Assembly: GCA_963693285.1 (NCBI GenBank)
Contig: OY848920.1
Location: 9,348,182-9,412,181 of the forward strand
Source of the DNA: Xestospongia muta
Lineage: Eukaryota; Porifera; Demospongiae; Haplosclerida; Petrosiidae
DNA length: 64,000 nucleotides
Direction: 5' to 3'
The notes beneath the pieces were generated by a model. It was not told the origin of the DNA and searched no databases. It saw nothing but the letters and a program-made list of their open reading frames with translations. This document shows, one piece after another, positions 10,701 through 45,118 of the stretch. Position 1 is the stretch's first letter. Each line of letters opens with the position of its first letter. The position numbers and the translations under genes are program-made.

Positions 10701-12073
10701 AAAGATTATAGAAATAGAGTCAATAAATGAATGTAGTAATATTTGTTAATAGTTGTCTAGTATCCTAAATTAGTGTGTTTGTATATTAAAATTTTGTTTC
10801 TAACTTATTCTATTTGAGATCATGAATATAATTTATCATACCATTTATACTGAGTACATATATAATATATTGTACAATGTTGTTATATATAGAAATGAAA
10901 CAAATGAAAGAAGAAGATTTGACATCACTTCCAAAAAGAAAGGAAGGTATTATTAATACAATAGCTATCACTAACACAGTTTATGTCACATATTTGTCAA
11001 TAGTTATATATTTTTAATTACTTGTTTTCTCTTAGTTATTGAGAAGGAATTTGTGTTAGTGGCTGCTGAGAGACAGAAAGAAATAGAGAAACTACAAGAA
11101 GTAACCACATCATTGAGATTACAACTACAAGAGAGAAACAAACAGATTGAGGAATTAAAGCAGAGTTTAAACGGTAACTATTATAGTATGTACATGTGAT
11201 ATTATATTATTGAGTGAGTGAATCTAAAATGAGAGTGTGGTTAGCCTTAGTAGTTAGTACTGTGGTTTATTTATACTGTTATAGTAATGAGATTCATAGA
11301 TGACTGAATTGGATTCAGGTGTATTAGTGGAAATAAATAAAAGAACATATTGACTGAAGTAAGGTAATGTGGTTTACTTGTAAGGATGTCTTGATAGAAT
11401 TACTAATTTGACCTCTAAAACCAGTAGATTTACATTCTAACGGCTAATACAATGGTTAAATACTTTAAATTGAGCAATACACTTACTATAAATCTAAAAG
11501 GGTTGTATCTATATAGGATGTCAAACCAGTGATAGTCCTCCAAATAGGTTGTCACGATTGTCTGTCACTTCTCATTGTATATTACTAGATGTAGCATTTA
11601 CTACAGAGACTCATAAACCACTAACTGATCAAGGACTTGAGGAGATCCAAACAAAGTCTAGTCAGGAAGATAAGTCCATACCATCTATCATTGAGACTAC
11701 AGGTAATAATATAAATTATATTTTATAATTATTTCATATAGTCTCCACTATTAGAGTTAAAAGATAAGAGTTCAGCTGACATTAAAGTGTCAGGTGATAA
11801 ACAATCAGATATAAAAGGTATGTCATATTATAAACATATAATGCTTTATATCTATCATAACAAGGCTACATGTTATTTTAAAGTCCTTTAACACTAAAAT
11901 GATTCAGTTGATAGGTCATCTTATAGTTCAAATGTTAAATGTTGTATAAGATGATACATTTTATTATCATGTAGACTTGGAGTCTCCATTATCTGAACAG
12001 TTAAAAGAAAAGAGCTCATTAGTAACAGGTCATGACATCTTGTCATCTACTGGTCAACAACAAAGATATCTGG
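7736..12073 (+). CDS. CARD-like / unknown domain / coiled-coil protein, multi-exon
   Basis: Exons: 7736-7856, 7903-8202, 8251-8319, 8370-9046, 9100-9217, 9293-9334, 9404-9541, 9570-9644, 9706-9774, optional 10623-10711 (ends in TAG), 10893-10946, 11036-11173, 11589-11702, 11755-11817 and 11975-12073. Except at the 9046/9100 junction (phase 0), all boundaries are phase 1. The N-terminus is basic (T-R-K-R-P-Q-K-G); then comes a CARD-like domain (L-S-Q-C-L-K-C-P-V-R-V-A-Q-L-L, V-F-A-S-V-L). A ~225-residue domain I do not recognise follows (exon 8370), helical first and then alpha/beta, and after it coiled-coil exons. Exons 9404 and 11036 are duplicates (R-Q-K-E-L-E-T-L-Q and R-Q-K-E-I-E-K-L-Q). 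Using exon 10623 gives a 565-aa protein. Skipping it, and joining 12073 in phase to the LRR exon at 15790, gives 956 aa. The join is inference. Confidence 0.65.
9885..10226. repeat. Direct repeat, copy 1 (other copy 14018-14356)
   Basis: About 340 bp of intronic, AT-rich sequence that recurs at 14018-14356 in the same orientation with about 95% identity. No coding potential is seen. It may be a dispersed nonautonomous element, but I could not find terminal repeats or a target duplication. Confidence 0.75.
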
Positions 12074-12283
12074 GTAGGTTAAATATAAAATTAGATACCT
12101 TGTATGTGACATCATTGGTAAAGTTCCTTGTATGATCAATATCATGGCTACCATCTTGTGACATACTTTGTAGACTTGACTTTATGATAACCTCCCACAC
12201 AGCGGGAAAGGGTTGGTCTCTATCACATTAGAATTTGAAACTGAAACTTCTATCACATTTCAGTATGTGACCTTATACCAAAA

Positions 12284-12927
12284 TAGTCTCGCGTAGCCAG
12301 CCCCTCCCCCCTACGGGAAAGGAGGGTCTGGTCAACTGTAAGTATAGCTCTCGTTCAGAAAACTACCGGATATCCGGTAGTCAATAAGTGGTTTTAAGAG
12401 GGAGGAGGGCAAACAGCCACTTTAAAAATGCTGACTCAACAAATGCCAGATACCTCTGTAGTAGTTCTTTCAAGTTTTTCTGTGCGTTTTCAGCGTACAT
12501 GAGTTCAGAAGGCTTTTTTGTTCTGCCATGAAGTTTACAAATAACCTATGCTTTCATTAATAAAGTTGTAATAAAGTATAACCTTCGCAAGTCGAAACTG
12601 TCATGGATAATCGAGAAGCTGCAATTCAAGCTTCTGCTACTAGATTAGAAGTTACAATTAAGGTGAACCTATAATGGCTTTCATCTCCGGGGAGTGATGT
12701 GTTTGTGACTCTTCCAACAGCTACGCACTGAAAAGGTTGCGAGAGTTACTACACGCAGCATTGTGCTTCTTTTAAGTCAGCATTTTCAAAGTGGGTGTTT
12801 GCCCTCCTTCCTCTTAAAACCACTTATCGACTACCGGATATCCGGTAGTTTTCTGAACGAGAGCTATACTTACAGTTGACCAGACCCTCCCTTCCCGCAG
12901 GGAGGAGGGGCTGGCTACGCGAGACTA
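12284..12927. mobile_element. Mutator-like (MULE) foldback/MITE element with 154-bp TIRs
   Basis: A 644-bp element. Its arms 12284-12437 and 12774-12927 are inverted copies of each other with only a few mismatches, starting TAGTCTCGCG and ending CGCGAGACTA. The 9-bp sequence ATACCAAAA flanks it on both sides (12275-12283 and 12928-12936), a clean target-site duplication. Long TIRs plus a 9-bp duplication are the hallmark of Mutator-like elements. The 336-bp core has no transposase, so it is nonautonomous. Each arm contains the perfect palindrome ACTACCGGATATCCGGTAGT. It is clearly more GC-rich than its surroundings. It sits in the large intron (or spacer) between the coiled-coil exons and the LRR exon. 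Confidence 0.88.
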
Positions 12928-12936
12928 ATACCAAAA

Positions 12937-13289
12937 GTTGTCATCATCTGTCATGTTATGTGGGTGTGTCCACATAGATCTGTTTCCTGTATTAATTATG
13001 GTACATACACATGTAGAAGTTTAAAATATCAACAAAATATATTAGACATCATACCTCATAGTCTTGTCCCAAGACTGCCATGTTCCCTGACCAAGATACC
13101 TTTTTGCTTTATGGACATAGCAGTCTAGGAATGAGACCAAAGACATTTTAGCAAAATCACATGACTACCTTTTTACTTGGGGCACATGACAGTCTTTAGA
13201 TGAGACTACATACCACAAACACACTATAGCCCAACCCACACTATACTATATACTTATAGTGAGTTGTGAGTTATGTCAAAACCAGTATA
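12937..13289. other. Noncoding stretch
   Basis: No coding frame, repeat or RNA gene recognised; AT-rich sequence between two mobile-element remains. Confidence 0.4.
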
Positions 13290-13912
13290 GGTTATATACC
13301 GAGGTAAAGGTTTCCATGAGATTTATCAACCAAGCGACGAAGTCGCGAGGTTGATAAATGCCATGGAAACCGTACCGAGGGTATATAACCGGCTTGTACC
13401 ATGAAATGGTCTGCCATGGCAACAATATCACGCACAAACCTGCTATATAAAGGTCGTCTAGCAACGTTTTTTTCTATTCTAACGACGCAAATTCAAAATG
13501 GAAGACGAGTTGGACTGTAATTATTGTTCTCAGGTAGACGCCCATTTATTTGACCACGCCTTTAAATGCCAGTTCCTTCAGCCCTACCCAATGGTGAACA
13601 TTGCGCTTTTCAAAGTGACGAAAGTGTGGAAGCAGCAAAAACTAATTCCATTCCCAAAAACACCTCTCGCAATACTAACTGGGCAGTTAAGGTCTGGAAA
13701 GACTGGAGGAGTCATAGGCGAACGTCATTTCATATATATATATTTCATTCATTTATTATTTATTTTTGAATTACCACCACTAGTAAAAAAATTGTCAACC
13801 TCCGCTAAAAAATTGTCAACCTGACTGATAACGATCAGAGGTTGATATGAAATTTATCAACCTCATTTTAAGCAATCTGATTGGGCAATTCATACTAGTC
13901 ATGGTACAAGTA
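13290..13912 (+). mobile_element. Palindromic element carrying a Crypton/ZMYM-like fragment
   Basis: 13290-13390 is an imperfect hairpin whose arms read GGTTATATACCGAGG and back. CTTGTACCATGA at 13394-13405 is repeated inverted at 13901-13912, and a smaller hairpin (GAGGTTGATA ... TTTATCAACCTC) lies at 13834-13864. Between them, one frame from ATG 13498 starts M-E-D-E-L-D-C-N-Y-C. A shifted frame reads K-T-N-S-I-P-K-N-T-S-R-N-T-N-W-A and then V-W-K-D-W. That N-terminal signature is typical of the DUF3504/ZMYM proteins related to Crypton tyrosine recombinases. A frameshift separates the two parts, so it is a dead fragment. The family call rests on one motif. Confidence 0.45.
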
Positions 13913-14017
13913 ATGTAATCAAACTCCCAGACTTGATCATAGCATACATATTATATCTGTAATATAATTCTACTTTTAAGTAAGTTATCTAAAGATAGCT
14001 ACCAGTTCACAATGTTT

Positions 14018-14356
14018 GTAATGACATGTTTATAATAATATAGTAAGTGTTTTTTGTTATGTTATGAACAGTTTAAACAACAATCAGTTAAGTCCCTTAA
14101 TATAACACTAGTGTAGTCTAGGATACTAGCCCCTCCTACTTTTGACAGTCTGCTATACAAGATCCATTGTTTACAGTGTATGTCAACATTAATAATGTAC
14201 TTTCTCTCACAGTCTATTATGATAAGTTAATACTTGAGGTATTAGTGTATACATAATATGATAACAATATTATGGGTGGAGTCAATATAAACTATTACAG
14301 TTTAAAACAAGACTGTCTCAACTAGTATCATAGAACATAATGATTATGAGATGTTA
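14018..14356. repeat. Direct repeat, copy 2 (other copy 9885-10226)
   Basis: Same orientation as copy 1; differs by scattered substitutions and small indels. Starts just downstream of the palindromic element. Confidence 0.75.
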
Positions 14357-14801
14357 CTTGTTTGCAATAAGGAATTTAATTTTAAACTAAATAATACTTG
14401 TTTGTAGATAATACTCTTTTTTACATCAAAGCAGTTTTCAGCCACACCCACTATAAAAACAATGTGGTTTGTTAATAGACTGTAGTTTACCAGGAATGCT
14501 AGTGAAAGAGACAGCTGTACTATAGTAAGGACTCTCAAACCCTTCCTCTCTAAGCAAAGGGGCTGGCCTTACCAGACTATTTGTTACTAGAACTGTAATA
14601 ATTCACAAATAAAATGATTTAACATATCAAGGAAAGAGTCAAATTAACTGATAACTCATCTTATCTGTAATTACTTCTACTTTTGTTTATATCTATTAAC
14701 ATGTACTGCTCAGTATAGCTACTGTACTTAACCACACCTACCGAACATTTTTGTGATGACAGACCATTTTAGTAGGTAGAGAGATACATAATTTCCTCAT
14801 G
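14357..14801. other. Noncoding stretch
   Basis: No supported gene. A minus-strand frame at 14344-14538 begins inside the direct repeat and has no recognisable motif. Confidence 0.35.
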
Positions 14802-15239
14802 CATAGGAGGCTGAAGGGGGGGGGGCTGGAGGGGCTAGAGCCCCCCCCCCCAATATTTAGAAAGAGGGGGCTCAGCCTCCCGAATTTTTATTGCTTGCTA
14901 CTTACCCCACAAAAAGAATCTAAGTTAATCTTATTGGTGTTGATGAAACTGTCAAATGTTTTGACATTTGCAGGACACAATGACGGAAAAACAGCTTAAC
15001 AATTGTCTGGTCCTTCATGTACGCAAATGCATAACTAATGAGCGTGATCTTGTTGAAATAACTAAGGAATTTGTTATGGTAAATGATGAGTGAAGGAAAT
15101 ACTTTAAATTAATGTTGATAATACTGATTGTGATTATATCAAACATAGTTTCTGCATTATGGGTACATTCGTGTCTGCATATTCATCACATAGTTATGGT
15201 GTGAGCCCTCCCAAAATATAAGTGCCTCATCCGCCTATG
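14802..15239 (+). mobile_element. hAT-type transposon relic (C-terminal transposase piece)
   Basis: Terminal inverted repeats CATAGGAGGCTGA and (on the other end) TCCGCCTATG bound a 438-bp block, with the 5-bp direct repeat TCATG on each side. Near 14979 a short frame reads M-T-E-K-Q-L-N-N-C-L-V-L-H-V, then I-T-K-E-F-V-M-V-N-D-E, a stop, and R-K-Y-F. This resembles the C-terminal dimerisation segment of hAT/ZMYM1-like transposases (R-L-N-x-L-x-L-L-H-I-H). The G-rich/C-rich block at 14814-14850 lies just inside the left end. A 5-bp duplication is shorter than the 8 bp usual for hAT, so the ends may be imperfectly placed. Confidence 0.55.
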
Positions 15240-15244
15240 TCATG

Positions 15245-15789
15245 TAACAAACATATCAACTCAATTCTGGACTCAATGAAATAGAATACAATAATGTTTA
15301 CAATACATACTATAAAGATACTGTAGTCTTGTGTACACTGACATTTCAGTAATATTGGACCACACAAGACAAGACAACTCAGACTGTTCATTTCAGTCTC
15401 TATCCTTTACCTAGTGACAACTATTATCAAATGAGATTCACACATTTCACGTACTATTAACAACAAAAGTATATGTGTTCCAGACAACATGACTTACTGT
15501 AGCTAGGACTTAAAACCAACTAAGAGTAAAGGTAGCAATTTAAGAAGTGTCTCAGTAAATTCCACTGACAGGATATTTACAATATACTAAAATAACAAAC
15601 TCTGTCTTCTATTCTGTTTAAAAATTCTGTTTCCGTTATATGCCTGTAATTTTGTTGTCATAGTAGCCATATTCAGTAAACAGTAATGGCTTCCTTTCTT
15701 CTTCAGTGTGTTGTCTGTGTATTGTAGTGTGTTATAGTATATATTACTATGTGTGTACTATACTATATACTAACTCTGTTTTATAACAG
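15245..15789. other. Noncoding stretch upstream of the LRR exon
   Basis: No coding frame is seen. An ATG in good context at 15686 (ATGGCTTCCTTT) could be a first exon, but each nearby donor in the phase needed for the LRR exon creates a stop at the junction, so I do not call it. Confidence 0.35.
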
Positions 15790-16583
15790 GAGACACTGGA
15801 AGAGTTCAGTGGAATTATTATGCTAATAGAGTATGGCTCACTGGACCAAATGTAGTACAAAGTGAACATGTTATAAGTAAATTAATAAAAGAAAAACAAA
15901 CAGGAAAAGAATGGAGTATTTATCTCTCCTCATCATCTCCTGAAAGTACTGCAGTTATTATAAAGAATCTTAATAAGTGTACAGTGAGAAGTCTTGATAT
16001 AAGGTACACTTCATTGGACAGTAAGTGTGTATCGATATTATCAGAGATACTAAAAACTAATGAAACAATAAACTCACTAGAGCTATTGTCCTCTTCACTT
16101 ACTGGTGGTATCAAACAAGTCAGTGACAGTCTCTGTAATAATAAAACACTTAAACAGTTAGTGTTGTCTAATGTTACTGGTATCACAGAAAAAGATAGGA
16201 CTCACTTATCTACTATATTAGCAACTAATACAACTTTAAAAGTACTAGAACTCCCCAACTGTAACATCACTGATAATGAAGTCCGATATATCTGTGAAGG
16301 ACTTACTGCAAACAAAACATTGACCACGTTGGACATCAGTCGTAATCATCATATCACTTCAGTTAGTACCAGTACAATAGCAGGTCTAATACAAACTACT
16401 ACATCACTGACAACACTATATCTCTACAATACTTCACTGAACAATGATGATATCAAGACAATATGCACATCACTTACTGAAAATATTACAATAAGCGAAC
16501 TGTACTTATCAAGAGAACATGAAGACTATTGTGAGAAGTTAGACAGTTATCAAGTTAATAAAGATAGCCTTCACTTTTGGTAA
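15790..16583 (+). CDS. Leucine-rich repeat exon (NLR-type LRR), terminal
   Basis: After an acceptor (TTATAACAG) the frame is open to TAA 16581 and encodes about 264 residues. The first ~60 residues are a lead-in (G-R-V-Q-W-N-Y-Y). Then come ribonuclease-inhibitor-type LRRs of about 28 residues: V-R-S-L-D-I-R-Y-T-S-L, L-K-V-L-E-L-P-N-C-N-I-T, L-T-T-L-D-I-S-R-N and L-T-T-L-Y-L-Y-N-T-S-L. This matches the sensor region of NLR proteins, but no NACHT domain is seen anywhere in the window. The exon opens in phase 1, as do nearly all exons of the coiled-coil gene ending at 12073; joining them gives codon G-GA (Gly) and no stop. It could also be the last exon of a separate gene with an unseen start. 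Confidence 0.75.
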
Positions 16584-18273
16584 TAGTAATTGTTGTTTAT
16601 TCATGTTCACTTTTACTTTCTCTGTGTAAATTACTCTTGGCTTAATCTTCTTTTCTTTTTATTAACAATTTATTTCTCTAACAAAACTAGTAGACAATAA
16701 AAATAGAGCAGTTTTGCTTGACACTTACTTCTCTAACGTCGCATTTTTGTCTCTCTCGCAGCTGGTCACTTGGCGCCTGTAATTATTATTAGTGGGCGGG
16801 GCATTAATTTAACACCTTTGTAGATGTATGACGATGTTGTCTGGAATTCCAGTTTCTCTCAAGAGTATTTGAAGACCTCAAGCAGTGAGAAACGTACTCG
16901 TATCACATTTTAGACCACCTAAAGAAGTTAGCATGACCTGTCTTATATTCAGAAGAAATGGAAGACTACAATTTAACTATAATACTGAGATCAGTTCAGT
17001 TGATCAACAAAATTGATTTTATTTGTCAACTGCTAAAGTTCAGCAGTAAATATTAATGAGATAGAGAAATTTCTAGTGATGTTGAGATAGTGAATGTTGA
17101 GATAATGGACAATTCCAACATTCTATGAACAATATTTATATCCTAATATAAAGGAGTCTCTATTGAAGACAAGAAAGGGACAATTAGTAAACTGAATACA
17201 ATATAGTGTGTGGAGATGAAATACTTTGTAAAGTAAGATGAGATATTGAAGACAATTATAACCTCTCCTATCTCCTCCCCATATAGCCATTAGCTAGACT
17301 AGATATAGAGGTCACTAGTATTGGTCTTACATCAGCTGTAATAGATACTGAACAATTACATTCACAGAGTGATCCTAATATAAGTCAACTTTAATGAACA
17401 AAGTTTATAGTTGCTCTCATTCTAAGGTTCTCACAACACAAACAATACAACAATAACAATATATAGTATGTTGACTTTTATGTATTAATTTATTAATATT
17501 TGTGAAGTTATAAAAAGAAATTATTTCACACAGTTATAGTGATAATTAGAATAAAACAACAAATTACATGTACAACAATAAAAGAAAAAACATTAAATAA
17601 TACTTATGTATTTAAACAAATCAATTAAATCAAGAAATAGTAAAATTAAAATATTAGTATTCAAAAATTAACAAAGAGAGAAATAAATTATAACCATAGA
17701 CAATGGTACTAGTACTAACAAACAATATATCTACATTATGATATTATTAATATTACATAATGTAATATAATGAAGGGTATTGGATACATTAGACAACAAT
17801 AATAAGTACTGGGCTAAAAGACACATACAAAATTAAAGGAGAGAGACACAAGATCAACAATCCACAGACATACATGTAGACAGTTAATGTATCAAGTATT
17901 ATAGATATTGAATGGATTTAGAAAGGACCTCTCTCTCTAAATGGTTGATCACCCTAAATAAAATAATATTAACTCATACCAGCTGTCAACAATATAGTTC
18001 ATTGTAATATTATCATGTTGTCACAATATCATTGTTACATGTACATGTATATTAATATGACATGTGTCTACATCTACTGACACTCATTGATATAATGATC
18101 ACATGATGATGACATGATCAATTTATATGTCTACACTTATTGATATAATAGTCATGTCATTATCACTTAGTTATTAAGGGGTCACTGTAACATATTAAAA
18201 TTATAATAAACTGATCGTTATCTCTAGTACATGTCTGTGTATGTGTTGTCTTTATATTGGGTATATTACCTCA
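16584..18273. repeat. Intergenic region between convergent genes, with duplicated flank (copy 2)
   Basis: 16584 to about 17480 matches 141-1700 at the window start. The rest, to the stop codon of the minus-strand receptor kinase at 18274, is AT-rich with no gene recognised. The LRR exon and the kinase gene converge here. Confidence 0.65.
16696..16701 (+). terminator. Poly(A) signal AATAAA after the LRR exon
   Basis: Lies about 113 bp after the stop codon and is conserved in the duplicated flank at 268-273. Confidence 0.45.
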
Positions 18274-40515
<22,242 letters not shown>

Positions 40516-42138
40516 GGTTCTTTACGAGAGTCTTTAAGTCTGTCTTCTTTAAGATTTGGTTTTTCTTTGTTGTTCCTTTAGTATGAATATTTTCTTTGGA
40601 TTGGTAAGGTCAGTGTGGTTACTCAGGTAACAACCCAGTTTAGTCTATGAATAGATTATATTAGTTCTAATTTGTTTCTCTTTGAGGGTTGTCTTCCTGC
40701 TGTGGTCAGTCAAAATGGATAGAAAGTGAAGCTAGAGAGAAAGATAGAGAAAGATAATCATAACAGAAATTAAAGGGTAGTTAGTGTTCTACAACATTAC
40801 CTATTGCTACTTTCTAACTTATAGTACAAAAGACAAGCTAGCTCTACTAATAACATCAAACTAACCACAAACTATAAATAATATACTTGTTTACGTCTAA
40901 AATTCTCTCCCGAATTACTATGTATCTTGACAAAGCTTCTTCACTACCTGATACTAACTGCCGAGCAGATCACAGGACCAGAGGAAAACAAGAGAAAGTA
41001 TTGTTTACCAAACTGTCCAGTACTTTTGGAAGCTTGCGAACAACAACGCAAACGCTTGTAAATATTCTTTCCAACTATACGAACAATGATAGATCTGGCC
41101 AAATAGAGCCGATCGTAGCAAGAAATGATTTCTTCAGGCTGTGAAGATTGCCAATGGAGGCTAGTACTCTGTCAACACAAACGAGTGCTTGCCATTCCTA
41201 GACTCAAGATCATCCTCCACACCTCGTAATGAAGCTCAGGTCATGCCGCTTCCGGCCGTATATTGTTCTAATTATAGCGATCATAGTGCTCGTAAAAAAT
41301 TATATAATTCGCCTATACACCGTAACGCTTATTTAATAGTTTTTTACGAAAATTGATCTCACATCACATCTCTCGTGTTTTAATATCTATAGTATCTAAA
41401 TCTTCAATATAAAGTAATATAGTCTACTTAATAGTCAATTCAAACGTACAAATTCATTGTTATATGAGTGTCTGGTCATGCTAGTGTCAATGATCACATA
41501 ATTTGTCCTTCCTTAAAAAACATTATCCTAATACATCAATGATGATCTAAAAATGAACACTGTGGCTAGAGTCCTGGCAGAAAAAGCCATACTTTTAATA
41601 TGAAATTAATACAGTTATATTCCAAGGTATAATGTCTAGAATATAGTATTAATTTCATACTGAAGTGGTGAATTTCTTCTGGGATTGTAAACACATGTAC
41701 AGCGAAAAAGATTGCACACATTTTTAGCACCATCCTTCCCCCTAACTGATTCTTCTTCCTACACTGTAATAATCTGATAGTCCATGCAATAGTATATAAT
41801 ATATATACACAGAGAGAGAGCTTGAAATTTTTACTTCTGTGACAACAAGATTATTATTATTAGTTTAATCATTATAGTTATTATATTATATATAAACCAA
41901 GTTAATTAAGACACATACAGACAAAACTATTTATATTATAACATTCTCGTGTCCATATATAGCACAGACAGGATGACAAGTAAGTGTCTCACCATCCTAT
42001 TAATAGACCGCATGCACCCATAGAAAACCGTCTGTACTATTGAAAACTGTTGAGCTCAGTGGTCAAAATAATTATCGAGTTTCAGTTACAGCTACCTACT
42101 CTCCAGTACGTTCTCTGTCACACTTTTATACAGTGAAG
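40516..42138. promoter_or_regulatory. Head-to-head spacer between the ROS-like gene and receptor D
   Basis: 1.6 kb separates the two start codons, which point away from each other. 40920-41280 is less AT-rich than its surroundings and contains CCGCTTCCGGCCG (an ETS-type CCGGAAG on the minus strand) near 41247. A short frame at 41229-41336 (35 aa, one hydrophobic stretch) and one at 40887-41144 show no recognisable motif. A shared bidirectional regulatory region is plausible but unproven. Confidence 0.35.
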
Positions 42139-45077
42139 ATGCAAATACTTCAGGCAGTACTGCTATTAATAGTAATAGTAGTTTCTACAACTGATGTTCA
42201 AGGAAGTCACTGTACAATCCTAGCTGTAAATGAAGACGTAAGTTTACTATTCTACTCACTTTTTGTAAGTTGCTATAACTAAATACACACTAGTCATATC
42301 TTAGAAGTGTTTAAATAGTTTATAGAGCTATCAATGAATAAACATCTTGTTTACACAATCACTGATTAGTCACAATAATTATCACCTCTAATAAAACAAA
42401 GAGATCTGGTTTTTTCATTTATAACAAAACTAAACATTATGCTACTTGTACTTTTATACAACTCCTGCATGCAATGAAATATTAATATTCGTCTTTTGAA
42501 ATTTATTAAAATTGCCTCAGTTTTAATTGCATTATAAATATTTCAGCTTTAAGTGAAGAACTGAAAGTGTATATTAAAAGAGTTTTGATTTCAAAACATA
42601 CAGTAAACAATTAGCTAGAGCAAAGACTATATACACCTTGTACAGTCTAAAGTATATAAGTAGCATAATATAAGTAGTATATGATTCTGTTAATTGTGTC
42701 AACAGAGGTGGTGATTCCATAGTGTGCCATAGTATGTTCTCACCTTGTTTGGATACAAGATATATCAATGAAAGTAGTAATTGTTTATAAGATCAACTCA
42801 AATGTTTTAAATGTTATTTAAATGACTTGTCATAGCTCATAGTTGATGAAAAAAACCAAATATGTTATGTAAAGTTTGTTAGCAGTTATTTTAGTCTCAT
42901 AGTGAGAATAATTTACTAGTTAGTACTCTGTCTTTATGATTAACTATTAACACATCCATATATTGTCGTTTGTTGTTATTAACTAGTTCTATACAGAGTC
43001 AACTTATATCAGTATAATTTAATACATGATAAAGACTGGATTGTTTGCAGTCTGTTAATGATATAAAGAAATATTAGTTGTATTAAGATAACTACCAGGA
43101 AAATTTATAATAATTTACTAATAAGTGACAAAGCTTTGTAACTTGACAGTTAACGAGTAGTTGTTATGTTATTTATAAAGATGTTATGGTTATGCTAAAT
43201 ATTATTGTAACAACTAAACGATAGGTTGTGTCTTATAGGATATCACGTTATTTTTGTTCTAGTCGTATTTTATGTGTAGCATTTGAGGTGAGAGAGACTG
43301 TATTGTTTGATATTGTTCATTAAGCGTTCTTCCTCTGTGTCATATAATAGTCATCTTTTGATCTACTAAATTTAAAGGATTCTATTTAAATTTTGAGTAT
43401 TTGAATTCAATTAAATTTGTTTTTAATCAAGTACGATCTATGATAACACATTTAATAACATTTAAAAACATTTGAGTTGATCTTATAAATCGATTATTAA
43501 TCTCAGTGCTATACCTTGTACCAAACAAGGTGAGAACATGGTATAGCACACTATGGAATCACTACTTATGTTAACACAATTAACAATATCATATAATAAT
43601 ATATATTACTTATACACTTTAGACTGTACAAGTTTAAATTCTAATTGAATTCAAATACTCAAAATATAAAGAATTGACTTGACGAATAGATATCTTAATT
43701 AAGAATTAATCATTGCCTTATGGAGTATAAAATTTGTCATCTATCCATTTAATATTGGTAATAATTGAGGCTTAAGTTAAGACTGTGCTTATTAAGAATA
43801 AATTACTATACAATATAAGTAAGATCTTCTACATGTGTACATTTTGTCTCTTTATTGTGGAGTCTTGATAGTTCAGGGAACTATTTAAGAGAATATACAT
43901 ATATATCTATATCTAATCACTACCATCATCCACATGAAATGGCAGCTTGCAAACAACTTATTGATTATCTGAAGTATTTGTTCAACAGATGTTGCTCTAA
44001 TGTAAACATACATCTTTTTAGTTTGCATACAATCATTTAATTCCTTAATTATATTTAATAAATAGCAGATGTTACATCAACCACTGATACACAAAGTGTT
44101 AACAGCTGTTTGGTATCACTAAAATTATATTAAAGACTTGATTAAGAGAACTGGTTTAGAAGAAAATTAATAAGATATATGTTGATTGCTTCACGATGAT
44201 TTTAAACTTAGCCAAACTAGAGCAACCTTCTACTATGCTTACACTCTAAATATTGTTTCCAAATATTGAACAAAACAATGTCCCAGTAACATCCCCTACT
44301 AAGCACCAACAATCAGACAACCTTTTTATTGTCTGTACATGCTTAATTCACCTACAGTAATCTCGGGCTGTGGCTGGCTATACTTCCTCACTTTGTGGTT
44401 TCATTGACTGACTTATGGCTGCAAAATTTGCATACATTTGACCACTAAAGGCAATACATTGTTAAATAAACCAAGCCTTAATACCATGCTGTGATCTCAT
44501 AAGATTTGTAAACACCACACACATAATTCTGTTACCATTGTATTAGTATGGAGAGAAACCTACGAGTTTCTAGAGGCTAAAACAATTTGGCAGCTTGTCA
44601 AAGTAGTCAATAATTATAAAGGAATTTGCTTAGAAGGTGAACTAATTTTAGTCCCACTTTGGCTTGATCAATTAATTTTTGTCTTCTTAATAAAGCACAA
44701 AGACACAACAGGTGGTATCACATGATGACAATCATGATATAGTGGTTCCAAAATGACATTGTAGGTAAAGCATTTATTTTGTGGTCTATTACTTATACAA
44801 CTTCACTTTTTTTGTGGAAAATCTGGATAAAATTTTAGGATCAGTCAAATATTCTCATTCTATTTTTTAATCACAAAACCATGAAATTTTTTTGTGCGAT
44901 GAAAATTTTGTGTTTACATGGTAATATCACTTGGAGATGATGAACAAAAGTTGTTACTTGATGTATCGTGTAACAACTAACACAGTGACTATATTTTGTT
45001 TATTATAATTTGGTTTGTGTTATAATTTAGTTTCTATGTTGACATTATTATAAATAATAAAGTAATTACAATATCCA

Positions 45078-45118
<41 letters not shown>

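Noticed and set aside
40887..41336. 85-aa and 35-aa frames in the head-to-head spacer
   Set aside because: No motif and no splice support; higher GC alone may reflect a promoter. The 35-aa frame has a hydrophobic stretch but stands alone.
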